Shown: positions 24,651 to 33,662 of the stretch, piece after piece
Layout of the letters: every line of letters starts with the position of its first letter
Position numbering within the stretch: the stretch's first letter is position 1
NCBI GenBank assembly: GCA_036269075.1
Contig: DATASX010000073.1
Span: 21,844-85,843 of the forward strand
Length of the DNA: 64,000 nucleotides
Reading direction: 5' to 3'
From: Sporichthyaceae bacterium
GTDB taxonomy: Bacteria > Actinomycetota > Actinomycetes > Sporichthyales > Sporichthyaceae
Notes under the pieces: generated by a model
What the model saw: only the letters and a program-made list of their open reading frames with translations
Databases searched by the model: none
What the model was told of the DNA's origin: nothing
Program-made: the position numbers and the translations under genes

Positions 24651-25121
24651 TCATCGCTTCTTCGCGGCGGGCACCACCGTCGAACAGGCGGCGTCGGAGT
24701 ATCCGTCGGAGCTCAGCGTCTCCCGAACCACCTTGCCGTTGACCAGGATCCGGCAGCGGACCGGTTGGCCGGAGTCGGGGTAGGCCGCAGTCATGTCGGC
24801 GACAGCGCCGGCCAGGCCCACCGGTATGGACAAAGTCTTCTGCCAGGGCAACTTCTGGTGCCTGGCCATGTCGGTGGCGTTGTCCGGCCCGTTGACGAAC
24901 TCGATGCGCGGGGAGGTCCCTGAGCCGAGGACCTCGTAGGTCACCTTCGCCGTAGAGGTCGTGTACACGGTGTCTGCGGCGCTCCCGCTCGACCAGGGGT
25001 GCCAGGCCAACGCGGTGCCGGCCACCACCACGGCCACGGTCAGGCCCGCGGCATACCGCAACCTGCGCGGGCGACGCAGCGGTGCCACCGGCTTCCGCTT
25101 GGCGATTCTCGACTGCGTCAT
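24651..25121 (-). CDS. MmpS-like membrane-anchored secreted protein
   Basis: 156 aa from ATG 25121 (AGGAG ten bases upstream; the ATG at 25142 lacks one). One N-terminal anchor (LRYAAGLTVAVVVAGTALAW) precedes an extracytosolic beta domain: AKVTYEVLGSGTSPRIEFVN, KTLSIPVGLAGAVADMTAAY, VRCRILVNGKVVRE and a second cysteine near the C-terminus. The pattern follows MmpS-family transport accessory proteins, which form a disulfide. No MmpL partner is in the window. Confidence 0.75.
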   Translation of the reverse strand: MTQSRIAKRKPVAPLRRPRRLRYAAGLTVAVVVAGTALAWHPWSSGSAADTVYTTSTAKVTYEVLGSGTSPRIEFVNGPDNATDMARHQKLPWQKTLSIPVGLAGAVADMTAAYPDSGQPVRCRILVNGKVVRETLSSDGYSDAACSTVVPAAKKR

Positions 25122-25669
25122 CGGCGGTTGACTCCTAGTCATGAACGGGGCCGAGTACGGCCCCGAGTTCGATGACGCACACTGTTGCCCCGCCCCGATT
25201 CGGCGATGTCACCTAGTCGTGAACCCCGTGTTTCCACACTTTCGCGATATTCCTGAGAAATCCTGAAAATAGCTGGCAACGCGCCGTCAGTTATCACCGA
25301 CATTTGGGCCCATGATCGGTTCCTGTTTACACACCCGGAATTTACAGGACCAACTAGTGCAATCGCATGTGGTTCTACTGTCCCATCGTCCAACCGACGA
25401 AACCGGACAAAAGGGCCCGATTCGGGCCCGGAGCGGGGGTGAGGCACCTAAGCCGTTGTCGGTCCCCACGGCAAATGTGACGGCTCATCGATGAACCGTC
25501 GAAAATCTGTAGAGATTTCCTCGTCGCCCCGCACCCGCCGCTAGCTGGACAGCTGCGGGGTCGATCGAACACGCCCCGGGACCGCTTCCGTTAGTTCACC
25601 TTCGGCCACGCCGACGGCCCTCGTCCGGAATCCCGGCGAACGGTCCCGGTCGCGTAGACGGGGAAATAC
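25122..25669. other. Divergent promoter region, MmpS-like gene / copper propeller gene
   Basis: 548 bases between divergently transcribed genes, with AT-richer patches (25225-25385). It contains a GGGGCCG/CGGCCCC stem at 25145-25162 and the inverted repeat at 25479-25500. No gene supported. Confidence 0.45.
25479..25500. promoter_or_regulatory. Inverted repeat, possible operator
   Basis: GACGG-C-TCATCGATGA-A-CCGTC is a 22-bp palindrome with one mismatched pair, 170 bases upstream of the copper propeller gene. It could be a repressor or activator site; the binding protein is unknown. Confidence 0.4.
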
Positions 25670-28081
25670 ATGGATTTGCGAAAGCGCCACAGAAGTGATC
25701 CGGCCATCTGCCGGAACCGGATTGGCCGCGGATTGGTACTGACTGCGGCGTGCAGCCTGCTGACCGTCAGCGTCGTCGGTGGAGCCACCGCCGGCGTCGC
25801 GGCCACAGTCGGCAACTCCGGTGGTCACACCAACCAAACCCTCCCGTCCGACTTCGACCCCCCGGTCGCGTTCGGACCACGGGCAGCCACCTTCAACCTC
25901 GGCGACGCCCAGGGCTCCTGGTACGACACCGGGATGTCCATCTCAGGCACACGGTCGTTGGCCGTGGCCGAACTGCCTACGGCCGATCCCGGTGAAGTAA
26001 CCGGCTCGGGTGCGCGGACCACCAGTGGCCGGATCGTCGGCGGTGGATTCCTTACTGGCAAGGAAGCCGAAGCGGTGATGAACCCGATCGCCGGGCTGTC
26101 CAAGTTGAACCCGAGCGGGAAGACGCTGGGCCAGCTGGGCGTCGATCCCGACAAGTTGCTGAACCTGAGCCGTACCCGCAGCTACGTGCATCAGCTGTTG
26201 CCGGCCAACGATCCGCGTAACGCCAAGGTCGACCAGTTGACTCACGCGTTCGCCAAGGAGATGGCGAACGTCCGGGCCGACCAGCCTTACCACCTGGCCC
26301 AGAGCCCGAGCGGCGCACCGATGTACACACTGCTCAAGCAGATCCGCGCCGACTACCCGCAGACCTTGCCAGTGACGGTGAACTTCGACGTCGGCATGCC
26401 GATGACCGACCAGGCCCACACCGCCTCGGCGCTGATCTGGCCGGCCGGCGCGCCGGGCATGCCCTTCGACCAGGCCGGTGCCTGGAAGGGCACCCGCACG
26501 GTTCAGCTGAGCAAGCCCGGCCTGTACGCGTTCGGTTGCAAGGTCCACCCGTACATGCTCGGCGCGGTCGTCGTGACCGATCCGCTCGTGCCCGGTGTGG
26601 ACTTCGGCCCGAAGCTGCAGGTCAAGAGCCGGGGGCTGAACGTGCCCTCCTCGGCCGACATCATCTTCCAGTTGGTGAACAAGTTCTTCATCATCACCAA
26701 CCCGGAGAACTGGGAGCACTACAGCGCCGATCACGAGACCCAGTGGTCGCCGTCGTACGCCCCGGCGCCGATCATGACCTTCGACGCCTCCGGTCCGGCA
26801 CTGATCCCGGACCTCGACTCGTACATGAAGAGCAAGTTCCACCTGCCCAAGACCCTGCCCGCGGCCAACTTGCGCCCGTCGACGCCGGGTGTCGGTCAGG
26901 TCTGGTTCGACACTCAGATGGAGAAGTACGCAGGTAAGGACAAGTCCGGCGCAACCACGCTGATGAACGCCGAGACCTGGAAGATCGAGCGCAAGATCGC
27001 CGCGCCCGACATCGACATGAACAACCCGCACAACATCTGGACCGACAAGGACGAGAAGTACATCTACCAGACCGAATGGTTCAGCCACTGGCTCGATGTC
27101 TTCGACAAGAACACCGGCGCACTGATCCGTCGTTTCGACGTCGGCCCTTCGCCGACGCACGTCATGACCCGGCCGGACAACGACATGCTGCACGTCGCGC
27201 TCGGCGGCGGCGGGGCGGTCATGGAACTGCTGCCCGGAGCGACCGGGGTCTCCCGCCGTCTGATGGTGGGTTCCCCGGACGAGCCGATCGCACACCCGCA
27301 CGCGCACTGGATGTCCGGCAACTCCAAGTACATGGCCACGCCGAACGTCAACCTCTACAACGCCTCGATCGTCGACATCAAGAAGGGCACCTTCCGACAC
27401 GACCAGACCGGCGAGTTCCCGATCGCCACCGGCATGGACCCGGCCAGCACCAAGGCCTACATGGCGGACTTCCTCGGGGCCACCATCTCCTGCATCTCGC
27501 TGGAGCCGAACGGCAAGGCGTGCAAGGGCGACGACGGCACGATGGAGCACTACAAGCGCATGGACATGTGGGACAACTACGACCCGCTGACCGGCCCGAA
27601 GGGTGACTGGGGCGGCCTGCCGATCCAGATCGCGGTTTCGCCGGACGACTCCGGTGGCCTGCAGGCCAACACGCTGACCTCGACGATCACGGTCTTCGAC
27701 CCGAAGACCGACAAGATCACCGGGTCTCTCCCCTGCGACTCCGGTTGCCACGGAGTCAACTTCGGGGCCAAGAAGGGCGGCGGCTACTACGCCTACGTCA
27801 CCAGCAAGTTCGCCAACGTGATCCGGGTCATCGACATCGACCCGAACCACACCGGTCACCCGAACGACGCCAAGGTCGTCGGTCTGATCCCGACCCAGGC
27901 GGACTCCGACACCAAGACCGACGACACCGTCGTCGACTACGCCGGCATGGGCGGCCAAGGGGTCATCCCGATCCCGATCGCCTACGAGGGCTGGGTCGAG
28001 CACGCCCCGAACAATGCGATCAACAGCGAGCTCACCTGCCAGCAGCGGCACCCGCTGACCTTCGCCAAGTCCTGCAAGTAA
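25670..28081 (+). CDS. Secreted cupredoxin/beta-propeller copper protein
   Basis: 803 aa. Signal region RGLVLTAACSLLTVSVVGGA. Residues ~90-310 include a cupredoxin-like end: GLYAFGCKVHPYMLGAVVVTD, giving Cys, His and Met ligands. The remainder (~350-790) is a YncE/NosZ-like propeller with histidines at repeated positions: NNPHNIWTD, WFSHWLDVF, SPTHVM, AHPHAHWM, SGCHGVNFG. Such loop histidines resemble the way nitrous oxide reductase propellers hold copper, though the domain order is the reverse of NosZ. A multicopper oxidase gene follows after a terminator. Probably a copper redox or copper-handling protein; substrate unknown. Confidence 0.85.
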   Translation: MDLRKRHRSDPAICRNRIGRGLVLTAACSLLTVSVVGGATAGVAATVGNSGGHTNQTLPSDFDPPVAFGPRAATFNLGDAQGSWYDTGMSISGTRSLAVAELPTADPGEVTGSGARTTSGRIVGGGFLTGKEAEAVMNPIAGLSKLNPSGKTLGQLGVDPDKLLNLSRTRSYVHQLLPANDPRNAKVDQLTHAFAKEMANVRADQPYHLAQSPSGAPMYTLLKQIRADYPQTLPVTVNFDVGMPMTDQAHTASALIWPAGAPGMPFDQAGAWKGTRTVQLSKPGLYAFGCKVHPYMLGAVVVTDPLVPGVDFGPKLQVKSRGLNVPSSADIIFQLVNKFFIITNPENWEHYSADHETQWSPSYAPAPIMTFDASGPALIPDLDSYMKSKFHLPKTLPAANLRPSTPGVGQVWFDTQMEKYAGKDKSGATTLMNAETWKIERKIAAPDIDMNNPHNIWTDKDEKYIYQTEWFSHWLDVFDKNTGALIRRFDVGPSPTHVMTRPDNDMLHVALGGGGAVMELLPGATGVSRRLMVGSPDEPIAHPHAHWMSGNSKYMATPNVNLYNASIVDIKKGTFRHDQTGEFPIATGMDPASTKAYMADFLGATISCISLEPNGKACKGDDGTMEHYKRMDMWDNYDPLTGPKGDWGGLPIQIAVSPDDSGGLQANTLTSTITVFDPKTDKITGSLPCDSGCHGVNFGAKKGGGYYAYVTSKFANVIRVIDIDPNHTGHPNDAKVVGLIPTQADSDTKTDDTVVDYAGMGGQGVIPIPIAYEGWVEHAPNNAINSELTCQQRHPLTFAKSCK

Positions 28082-28124
28082 GGACGACCGCCAAGTCGGT
28101 TAAATCTGACTAACCATCAGATCA

Positions 28125-28158
28125 GCTCCGGGCCGGACCCTCAGGTCCGGCCCGGAGC
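28125..28158 (+). terminator. Strong intrinsic terminator
   Basis: GCTCCGGGCCGGAC and GTCCGGCCCGGAGC form a perfect 14-bp stem with loop CCTCAG, followed by CCCCTTT. It separates the propeller gene from the multicopper oxidase gene. Confidence 0.8.
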
Positions 28159-28215
28159 CCCTTTCCAGACATCTCCCGCCGCACCACCCCTGTCCCCGCA
28201 CAGGAAGGAACCTCC

Positions 28216-29376
28216 ATGCCGCACGCACGACGATCCGGCCGACACGCTCGCTCCGGCAAGCCGGTCCGGCACGTCGGGGCCACGGCGACCCGGAGCGGCC
28301 GGCGCCTGTCCGCCGCCACCGCAGTCGTAGTCCTCACCGCCGCGGCCGTGCACGGCCAGTTCGGCTCCGACCCGTCCATGATTGTGGATCACGCCCTGGT
28401 CGTGCACCACCCGATGGCCGATCCCACACCGACGCCCAACCCGATGGCAGACGGCGAACTGCCCCCGCGCCCGATCATCGGTCCGGATTTCTCGACCGTG
28501 AAGAACCTCGGAGACGGCACCAAGCTGGCGGCCTGGCGCGTGATCAACAACGTCAAGGTCTTCAATCTGAAGGTCAGTCAGATTGACTGGCAGGTCTCCC
28601 CCGGGGTCACCCGCAAGGCGATGGCGATCAACGGCGGCGTCCCTGCCCCGACCATCCGCGTCAACCAGGGTGAGCGGGTGCGCTTCATCGTGCAGAACGA
28701 CCTGCCCGAGGCGACCTCGATCCACTGGCACGGCATGGACCTGCCGAACCCGATGGACGGCGTGCCCGGCATCACCCAGAAGGAGATCGCCCCGGGCACC
28801 ACGTTCACCTACGAGTACACGGCGATCAGTGCCGGGACCCACTGGTACCACTCGCACATGCACGGCACCCAGGAGGGCAGCGGCGTCTACGGCGCGTTCG
28901 AGGTCGTCCCGCTGGCCGACGACATCGCGTCCGACCGCGACTACACGTTGATCTTCGCCGACGGCCCGCTGGGATTCGTCATCAACGGCAAGTCGTTCCC
29001 GGGAACCACGCGGATGCCCGCCCGGGTCGGCGACCGGGTGCGGATCCGCGTGGTCGGCGCGGGGCCCGACCTGATCCACTCGATCCACCTGCACTCCGGG
29101 TTCTTCCAGGTGGTCGCGCAGGACGGGCACCGGCTACCGGCGCCCTACGAGGCCGACACTGTCGTGCTCGGGGTGGGCCAGACCTACGACCTGATCTTCG
29201 TGCCCACCCGGGTCGGCGCGTGGATGATCCACTGCCACATCTTCCAACACTCCGAGAGCAAGCGCGGCATGATGGGGATGGTCACGTTCTTCGACGTCTA
29301 TCCGGCCAACGAAGCCGTCGCACCGGCCGTCCCCGGTACCGGCGACGTGACCCGGGAGCGAGAGCCCGCCCAGTGA
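28216..29376 (+). CDS. Two-domain multicopper oxidase
   Basis: 386 aa with an N-terminal membrane or signal segment (RLSAATAVVVLTAAAVHGQ). Copper-site motifs are TSIHWHGMDLPNPMDG and GTHWYHSHMHGTQEG in domain 1, and LIHSIHLHSGFFQVV and GAWMIHCHIFQHSESKRGMMGM in domain 2; together these supply T1, T2 and T3 ligands. Size and layout match two-domain laccases or nitrite-reductase-like MCOs that work as trimers. AGGAAGG lies ahead of ATG. It probably oxidises copper(I), another metal or organic substrates outside the cell, with cupredoxins nearby as partners. Confidence 0.92.
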   Translation: MPHARRSGRHARSGKPVRHVGATATRSGRRLSAATAVVVLTAAAVHGQFGSDPSMIVDHALVVHHPMADPTPTPNPMADGELPPRPIIGPDFSTVKNLGDGTKLAAWRVINNVKVFNLKVSQIDWQVSPGVTRKAMAINGGVPAPTIRVNQGERVRFIVQNDLPEATSIHWHGMDLPNPMDGVPGITQKEIAPGTTFTYEYTAISAGTHWYHSHMHGTQEGSGVYGAFEVVPLADDIASDRDYTLIFADGPLGFVINGKSFPGTTRMPARVGDRVRIRVVGAGPDLIHSIHLHSGFFQVVAQDGHRLPAPYEADTVVLGVGQTYDLIFVPTRVGAWMIHCHIFQHSESKRGMMGMVTFFDVYPANEAVAPAVPGTGDVTREREPAQ

Positions 29377-29419
29377 GCGAGCTTGCGAGCGAGCCGACAA
29401 ACAGAGCATCGCTACGGTC

Positions 29420-30283
29420 ATGCCTGGACCGAACTTGCCAGGCCCCGGCATGACCGAGCAGTTCGAGGTGCTGATCCACCGGTTCGGCGCACCCGACGCC
29501 CGCAGCCTGTCCCCACAGGCCCGTGCCGACCTGCGCCGCGACGTGGTCGTGGCGGTGCGCGGCGGGATGAGCCGGCTGGAGGCTTCGCGCCGGTACAGCG
29601 TTTCCCGGCGCACCGTGGGCATCTGGGTCCGGGCCTACCAGCCGGGTGCGGTCCCGGCGAAGGAGCGACCGCGGGGCCGGCCGGCGAACCCCGTCCCGGA
29701 GCTCACCCCCCGGCAGTCGGCCTCGGTGCTGAGCGCGATGCACGCCGCAAATCCCTGCGTGCTCGGCCTGACCGGTCAGCTGTGGACGCGGCGGACCGTC
29801 GCGGACCTGATCCGGATCGAGACCGGCCACGAGTACGGCGCCGCCTGCATCGAGCACTGCCTGACTCGGTGGCGGCTCACGGTCGAAGCGGTCGCCCCCG
29901 AGCCGGGACGGCCCTGGATGCCGGATCCCCAGCAGATCGTGCCGGGATCGCGCACTCTGCAGTTCAGCTGGCACGAGATTCCGGCAGCGGCGGCGAGTTC
30001 CGTTCCGGCGACGGTCGCCGGCGCACCGTGGCAGGCACTGGTCGCCGAGTCCGGCCACGGGGGCAGTCACTTCCGCCTCCCGACCACGCCGGTTGAGATC
30101 GACACGGTCCGCCTGTTCGGTCGGCATCTGCTCCAGCAGGTGCAGCGCAACGTCCACCTGGTCGTGCGCTGCTGGCCGCCGGACCGGGCGGATCTGCTCG
30201 ACGCTTGGCAGGCCGACCCCGGGCCCGGGTTGGTAATCACCGCCGTACCGGTGGAACGGTTCTCCTACGGGGAAATTTCATGA
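29420..30283 (+). CDS. IS630-derived DNA-binding protein, apparently without DDE catalytic residues
   Basis: 287 aa. Residues ~30-75 form a helix-turn-helix (GGMSRLEASRRYSVSRRTVG, IWVRAYQPG), and ~105-155 a winged-helix segment LWTRRTVADLIRIETGHEYG then CLTRWRLTVEA, as at the N-terminus of IS630-family transposases. The C-terminal half keeps traces of the RNase-H-like fold, but where IS630 enzymes have an acidic pair this reads LQFSWHEIP, and where they have VxDN it reads HLVVRCWPPDR. No flanking inverted repeats are visible. Best read as a domesticated or degenerate transposase, possibly a regulator. ATG 29450 is an alternative start. Confidence 0.7.
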   Translation: MPGPNLPGPGMTEQFEVLIHRFGAPDARSLSPQARADLRRDVVVAVRGGMSRLEASRRYSVSRRTVGIWVRAYQPGAVPAKERPRGRPANPVPELTPRQSASVLSAMHAANPCVLGLTGQLWTRRTVADLIRIETGHEYGAACIEHCLTRWRLTVEAVAPEPGRPWMPDPQQIVPGSRTLQFSWHEIPAAAASSVPATVAGAPWQALVAESGHGGSHFRLPTTPVEIDTVRLFGRHLLQQVQRNVHLVVRCWPPDRADLLDAWQADPGPGLVITAVPVERFSYGEIS

Positions 30284-30447
30284 TCATTCGGGAACCGGTC
30301 GAGGGACGAATCGCCCAGGGCCTGTGAGGGTGCTGGGAATCGGCCCGAACGCCACCGGATCGCCCCTTGCCGAGTTTGGATCGCTGTTCGGGGGCAGCCT
30401 TCGCGTTTCGCCCCCGACAACGGACTCCTGACTGAGGGGAACCACCC

Positions 30448-30885
30448 ATGTACCGCATCTCGACCATTGCCCGGCGGGGCGCACTCGCCGGTTCCTTCGC
30501 CGCCGCGCTGGCGCTCGGGTTGGCGGCCTGCGGCAGCTCGTCCGACAACGCTGCAGGGGCATCCAACGACAGCAGCTCGGTCACCACACCGTCCGACACC
30601 AGTGCGACTGCCACGCCCGCACCGACGACGGCACCGGCGGCCAAGCTGACGATCAAGTCCAACGCAGTGGCGCCAGGCAAGCTGACTGTCGCCCCTGGGG
30701 AGAAGGTGAACATCACCAACTCCGACAAGGTCGTCCACGAACTGGCCGACAGCAAGAACAAGCTCTCCACAGGCAACATCAAGGCTGACGGGTCCGGGAC
30801 ACTCACCGCGCCGGACAAGGCCGGCACGTTCAAGCTGGTCGACCCGAAGCACTCTGCCACGCACCTGACCCTGATCGTCAGCTGA
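30448..30885 (+). CDS. Cupredoxin-like lipoprotein
   Basis: 145 aa. Signal and lipobox ALGLAACGSS, then a Ser/Thr/Ala/Pro-rich linker to about residue 62, then a ~80-residue cupredoxin-like domain: LTVAPGEKVNITNSDKVVHE, LTAPDKAGTFKLVDPKHSAT. The two histidines (VVHE, PKHS) are where type 1 ligands occur, but the usual cysteine is absent, so it may bind copper differently or act as a chaperone. GAGGGG precedes ATG. Confidence 0.8.
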   Translation: MYRISTIARRGALAGSFAAALALGLAACGSSSDNAAGASNDSSSVTTPSDTSATATPAPTTAPAAKLTIKSNAVAPGKLTVAPGEKVNITNSDKVVHELADSKNKLSTGNIKADGSGTLTAPDKAGTFKLVDPKHSATHLTLIVS

Positions 30886-30891
30886 ATCGAC

Positions 30892-30928
30892 CCGGTGCGG
30901 ATCTGAGAGCTCGTCAGATCCGCACCGG
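30892..30928 (+). terminator. Strong hairpin terminator
   Basis: CCGGTGCGGATCTGA pairs perfectly with TCAGATCCGCACCGG (15 bp) around a 7-base loop, just after the cupredoxin lipoprotein gene. Confidence 0.78.
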
Positions 30929-31075
30929 CCCGAACAACTCGCCCTTTACCGCGGACCGGAACCGGCGCAGCATGAGAGCAGACCCGGAAAGACCGGGCCC
31001 CGAACCGGATGGCCGAATGCGCCACACCTGCCAGCTCGCTGCCCGACCGGCCCGCGACACCCGGACCTGTCGCGC

Positions 31076-31555
31076 ATGACGCGCCGCGCCGGCCTCAGCT
31101 GGGTCGCGCACCTCGCGCCCGCCTGGCGCGACCGGGCCGACCTCACGGTGCTGGCCGAGCTCCCCGCGACCGGGTTTCCGGCTCTCTGGGAGGAACTCCC
31201 GGTCCGACACCTGCGGACCAATCTGTTCGAGGTCTGCGCGATCCCGTTCTTCGTCCGCAACGTGGCGCTGGGCGACGTCGTCGTCGCCACGGCATGCGGT
31301 GCCGACCGCCACCTGCTCGACTGCGTCGCGCACCGCGGCGGACGTCGGGTGTTCCGGGTCTGGTTCGACCGCTGCCCGCACCTGCGCGAGGAAATCCAGT
31401 GGGAGCTGACCGGACTCGGCGCGGTCACCGAATGGTTCGCGCGCAGCGTGCTCGCCGTGGACGCGGAGGACGCCGCTCACGCCGAGCTGATCGCCCACCA
31501 CCTCGCCCAGCGCGAGCGGCTCGGTCAGCTCCATCACGAGGACGCCTGCGCCTGA
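31076..31555 (+). CDS. DUF4265-family protein
   Basis: 159 aa, cytoplasmic. LWEELPVRHLRTNLFEVCAI, PFFVRNVALGDVVVA and TEWFARSVLAVD follow the DUF4265 pattern (a Cys in EVCAIPFF and the phrase ALGDVV). These proteins are of unknown function and often occur near toxin or immunity genes. No ribosome binding site is obvious before the ATG at 31076. Confidence 0.72.
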   Translation: MTRRAGLSWVAHLAPAWRDRADLTVLAELPATGFPALWEELPVRHLRTNLFEVCAIPFFVRNVALGDVVVATACGADRHLLDCVAHRGGRRVFRVWFDRCPHLREEIQWELTGLGAVTEWFARSVLAVDAEDAAHAELIAHHLAQRERLGQLHHEDACA

Positions 31556-31862
31556 GCCGCACCATGGTGTTCCCCGTCCGGAAGTGTATTGGACGATTTC
31601 TGGTGCATCAATGGACATTTGCGCGGTGCCGCAACAATTCTCGTGCCGCATTCGCAATATTGGTCATCGGGCAATTAATTCGCCGACCGGCGAATCGGGC
31701 ATTCCCGGCAATGCCGGAGCAATCGGACGGATTCAGGTGGCGATTTTTCGGTAATCCGCGGAACGAATTCGCCCGCCGGCCCTGGAGGGGGTCACTTTCG
31801 GCTGCCAGCATCAACGCCGGCGCCGGTCGGCGTCGAGGACCACTCACGACGGCGGGCGGAAC
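31556..31862. other. AT-richer upstream region
   Basis: 307 bases, clearly lower in GC than the surroundings (for example around 31610-31680, with AATATTGG and CAATTAATTCG). It probably carries the promoter of the secreted protein at 31863. No gene supported. Confidence 0.4.
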
Positions 31863-33176
31863 TTGCGGGCCAGGACTTCGGCGCTCACCTTCGTGGGCGC
31901 CCTGGTGGTCGGGGCACTCGCCCCGGGCGCCGGACTGAACCCACTGGGGATGCTGCACGCCGCCGCCCGGCCGCAGGCCCCCCACGGGCCGGGCCGACTG
32001 CCGGGTGCGCTCGGTCCGGCCCATCCGGTGATCGACGCGATCGCACCGCCGGACTCGCTGTCGCCCGCGGCCCGACACACCCCACCGGCAACCGGCGGCC
32101 CGCACTGCGACGGCGCACAACCGCGCGGCGGCACCGCGGCCTATCAAGGGCCGTCGGTCTCGGGCCTGTACGACCGGCTGTTCAGCCCGAACACGTTGGT
32201 GCCGAACCTGAGTTCGTTCATCCCGCAGTCGTTGGTGGACTGGCCGGACTGGGACGGCGCCGGCCACGATTTGCTGCTGCTGGGCATGTACCGAGCCGGT
32301 TCGCCGTCCTACCTCGTCGGCATCGATCCGGACGCGAGCCGGGTGGTCGCGACGGTCGCGGTCGAGGAGTCGCACCTCGGCGGTCTGGCTTTCCTCGGCG
32401 ACTGGTTGTTCACCGGCGACAACCCGTGGCCGCATCCCGGCTCGCCGACCGTGCGCCGGTACCGCGTCGCGGAACTCCGGAACACGATGCTGCAGGCGGC
32501 GGCCTACGGGTCGCAGCCGTATCTGCGCGGCGACGGCCCGCGCCAACCGGTGCACGCGACAGACTTCATGGCCACCGACGGCGATTCGATGTACGCCGGC
32601 AACCACGGCAACCCGGCCGACGGAGTGATGTACCGCTACAGCCTCGACGACAACGGCTGGTTGCGCGCGGAGCAAGGCCCCTGGGCAGTGCCGGCCCGGG
32701 CGCAGGGCCTGGTCATCACGCCGGACGACTTCGTCTTCTCCACCGACAACAACACCGGCCGTGGGGAACTGGTCGTGGTGCGCCGCGAGAGCCCCGGCGG
32801 GCACCCGCGCCCGATCGGTTGTATCTGGATGCCTTCGATGCCGGAAGGGATCGCGGTGCACCACCGGAACCTGCTCGCGACGTTCGAGAGCGGCGCCGCA
32901 CGGTACTCCCGCGACGATCCGACCAACCGGATCAGTCATCTGCACTCCGGATCGCTCGGCGCATTGCTGTCCACCGTCGACCCGGTGGCGTTGGACGCCG
33001 AGAACGCCTTGGGGATCGCGCCCGCCGCATCGGATCCGGCCTTCGAGCCGGCGAATTCCGCGGCGCCGCCGACGGTGCGCGCCTCGGATGCCGCAGACCT
33101 CTACGCCTCGCAGCAGCGGCCTGCGCCGGTTCGGTTCTCCGACGCCCGCGACCAGTACGAGCGGCACAGCGGCTGA
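31863..33176 (+). CDS. Large secreted protein of unknown function, propeller-like
   Basis: 437 aa starting at TTG 31863. An N-terminal hydrophobic stretch (TSALTFVGALVVGALAPGAG) looks like a signal peptide. The core contains repeated strand-turn patterns (SYLVGIDPDASRVVATVAVE, GLAFLGDWLFTGDN, GVMYRYSLDDNGW, EGIAVHHRNLLATFES) suggesting a propeller, and a flexible Ala/Pro-rich C-terminus. No family recognised. It resembles the other secreted propellers of this window in style, not in sequence. Confidence 0.65.
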   Translation: MRARTSALTFVGALVVGALAPGAGLNPLGMLHAAARPQAPHGPGRLPGALGPAHPVIDAIAPPDSLSPAARHTPPATGGPHCDGAQPRGGTAAYQGPSVSGLYDRLFSPNTLVPNLSSFIPQSLVDWPDWDGAGHDLLLLGMYRAGSPSYLVGIDPDASRVVATVAVEESHLGGLAFLGDWLFTGDNPWPHPGSPTVRRYRVAELRNTMLQAAAYGSQPYLRGDGPRQPVHATDFMATDGDSMYAGNHGNPADGVMYRYSLDDNGWLRAEQGPWAVPARAQGLVITPDDFVFSTDNNTGRGELVVVRRESPGGHPRPIGCIWMPSMPEGIAVHHRNLLATFESGAARYSRDDPTNRISHLHSGSLGALLSTVDPVALDAENALGIAPAASDPAFEPANSAAPPTVRASDAADLYASQQRPAPVRFSDARDQYERHSG

Positions 33177-33662
33177 CCGGATTCGCGACAACCTGACGCA
33201 TCGTCAGATCAGGAGGTGGTGGGGTGGGAGCCTGACCGTCCCGGGATCCGGCTCCCACCCCGGCAGGCCGCCCGACTGTGCACCCGGATCGGGCCCGGCC
33301 CGCCGCGCGAATGGTCTCCCCCAGACCGAAGAAACCACCGCGACGCCAATGTTGTGGCGCTCCCCGGCGCCACGAGAGTTGTGCATCGCTCCGCAACAAC
33401 GATAACCGTAAGTAACAATCGCCGCGCCACCATTCTGATGTGATCGGGCACACGGACTCCCAGCCATTCCGTCGGCATTTGTTCGCGAAGAATTTCCGCA
33501 CCGGAAATACGGCCGACGAAGGCCCGCCGCCGAGTTGCGGCCACTTACCAGATCGGGCCCGGCAGGCCCGCCGTGCCCGGGAGGAGTCGAGCACCGCAAT
33601 CCGGGTAGGTCGACCCCGGCCCAGGCGCCGCCGGGGCCGGACGCACAGGGGGCGACGGCGAG
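33177..33662. other. Intergenic region with terminator and AT-richer promoter segment
   Basis: 486 bases. It holds a small stem CTGACG-CAT-CGTCAG (33192-33206), the main terminator at 33221-33261, and an AT-richer stretch (33395-33530) likely containing a promoter. No gene supported. Confidence 0.4.
33221..33261 (+). terminator. Hairpin terminator
   Basis: GGGGTGGGAGCC and GGCTCCCACCCC form a perfect 12-bp stem with a 17-base loop, 45 bases after the stop of the secreted protein gene. Confidence 0.7.

Noticed and set aside
21257..25223. CTAGTC(A/G)(C/T)GAA occurring at 21257, 25135 and 25213
   Set aside because: Short and at inconsistent positions relative to genes; not enough to call a regulatory motif.
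25122..25230. CATCGCCGAATC on the minus strand ahead of the MmpS-like gene, recalling a cyclic-di-AMP riboswitch
   Set aside because: The rest of the ydaO-type core is missing and the segment is too short.
29377..30447. An intact insertion sequence around the IS630-like gene
   Set aside because: I found no terminal inverted repeats or target duplication, and the catalytic residues appear lost.
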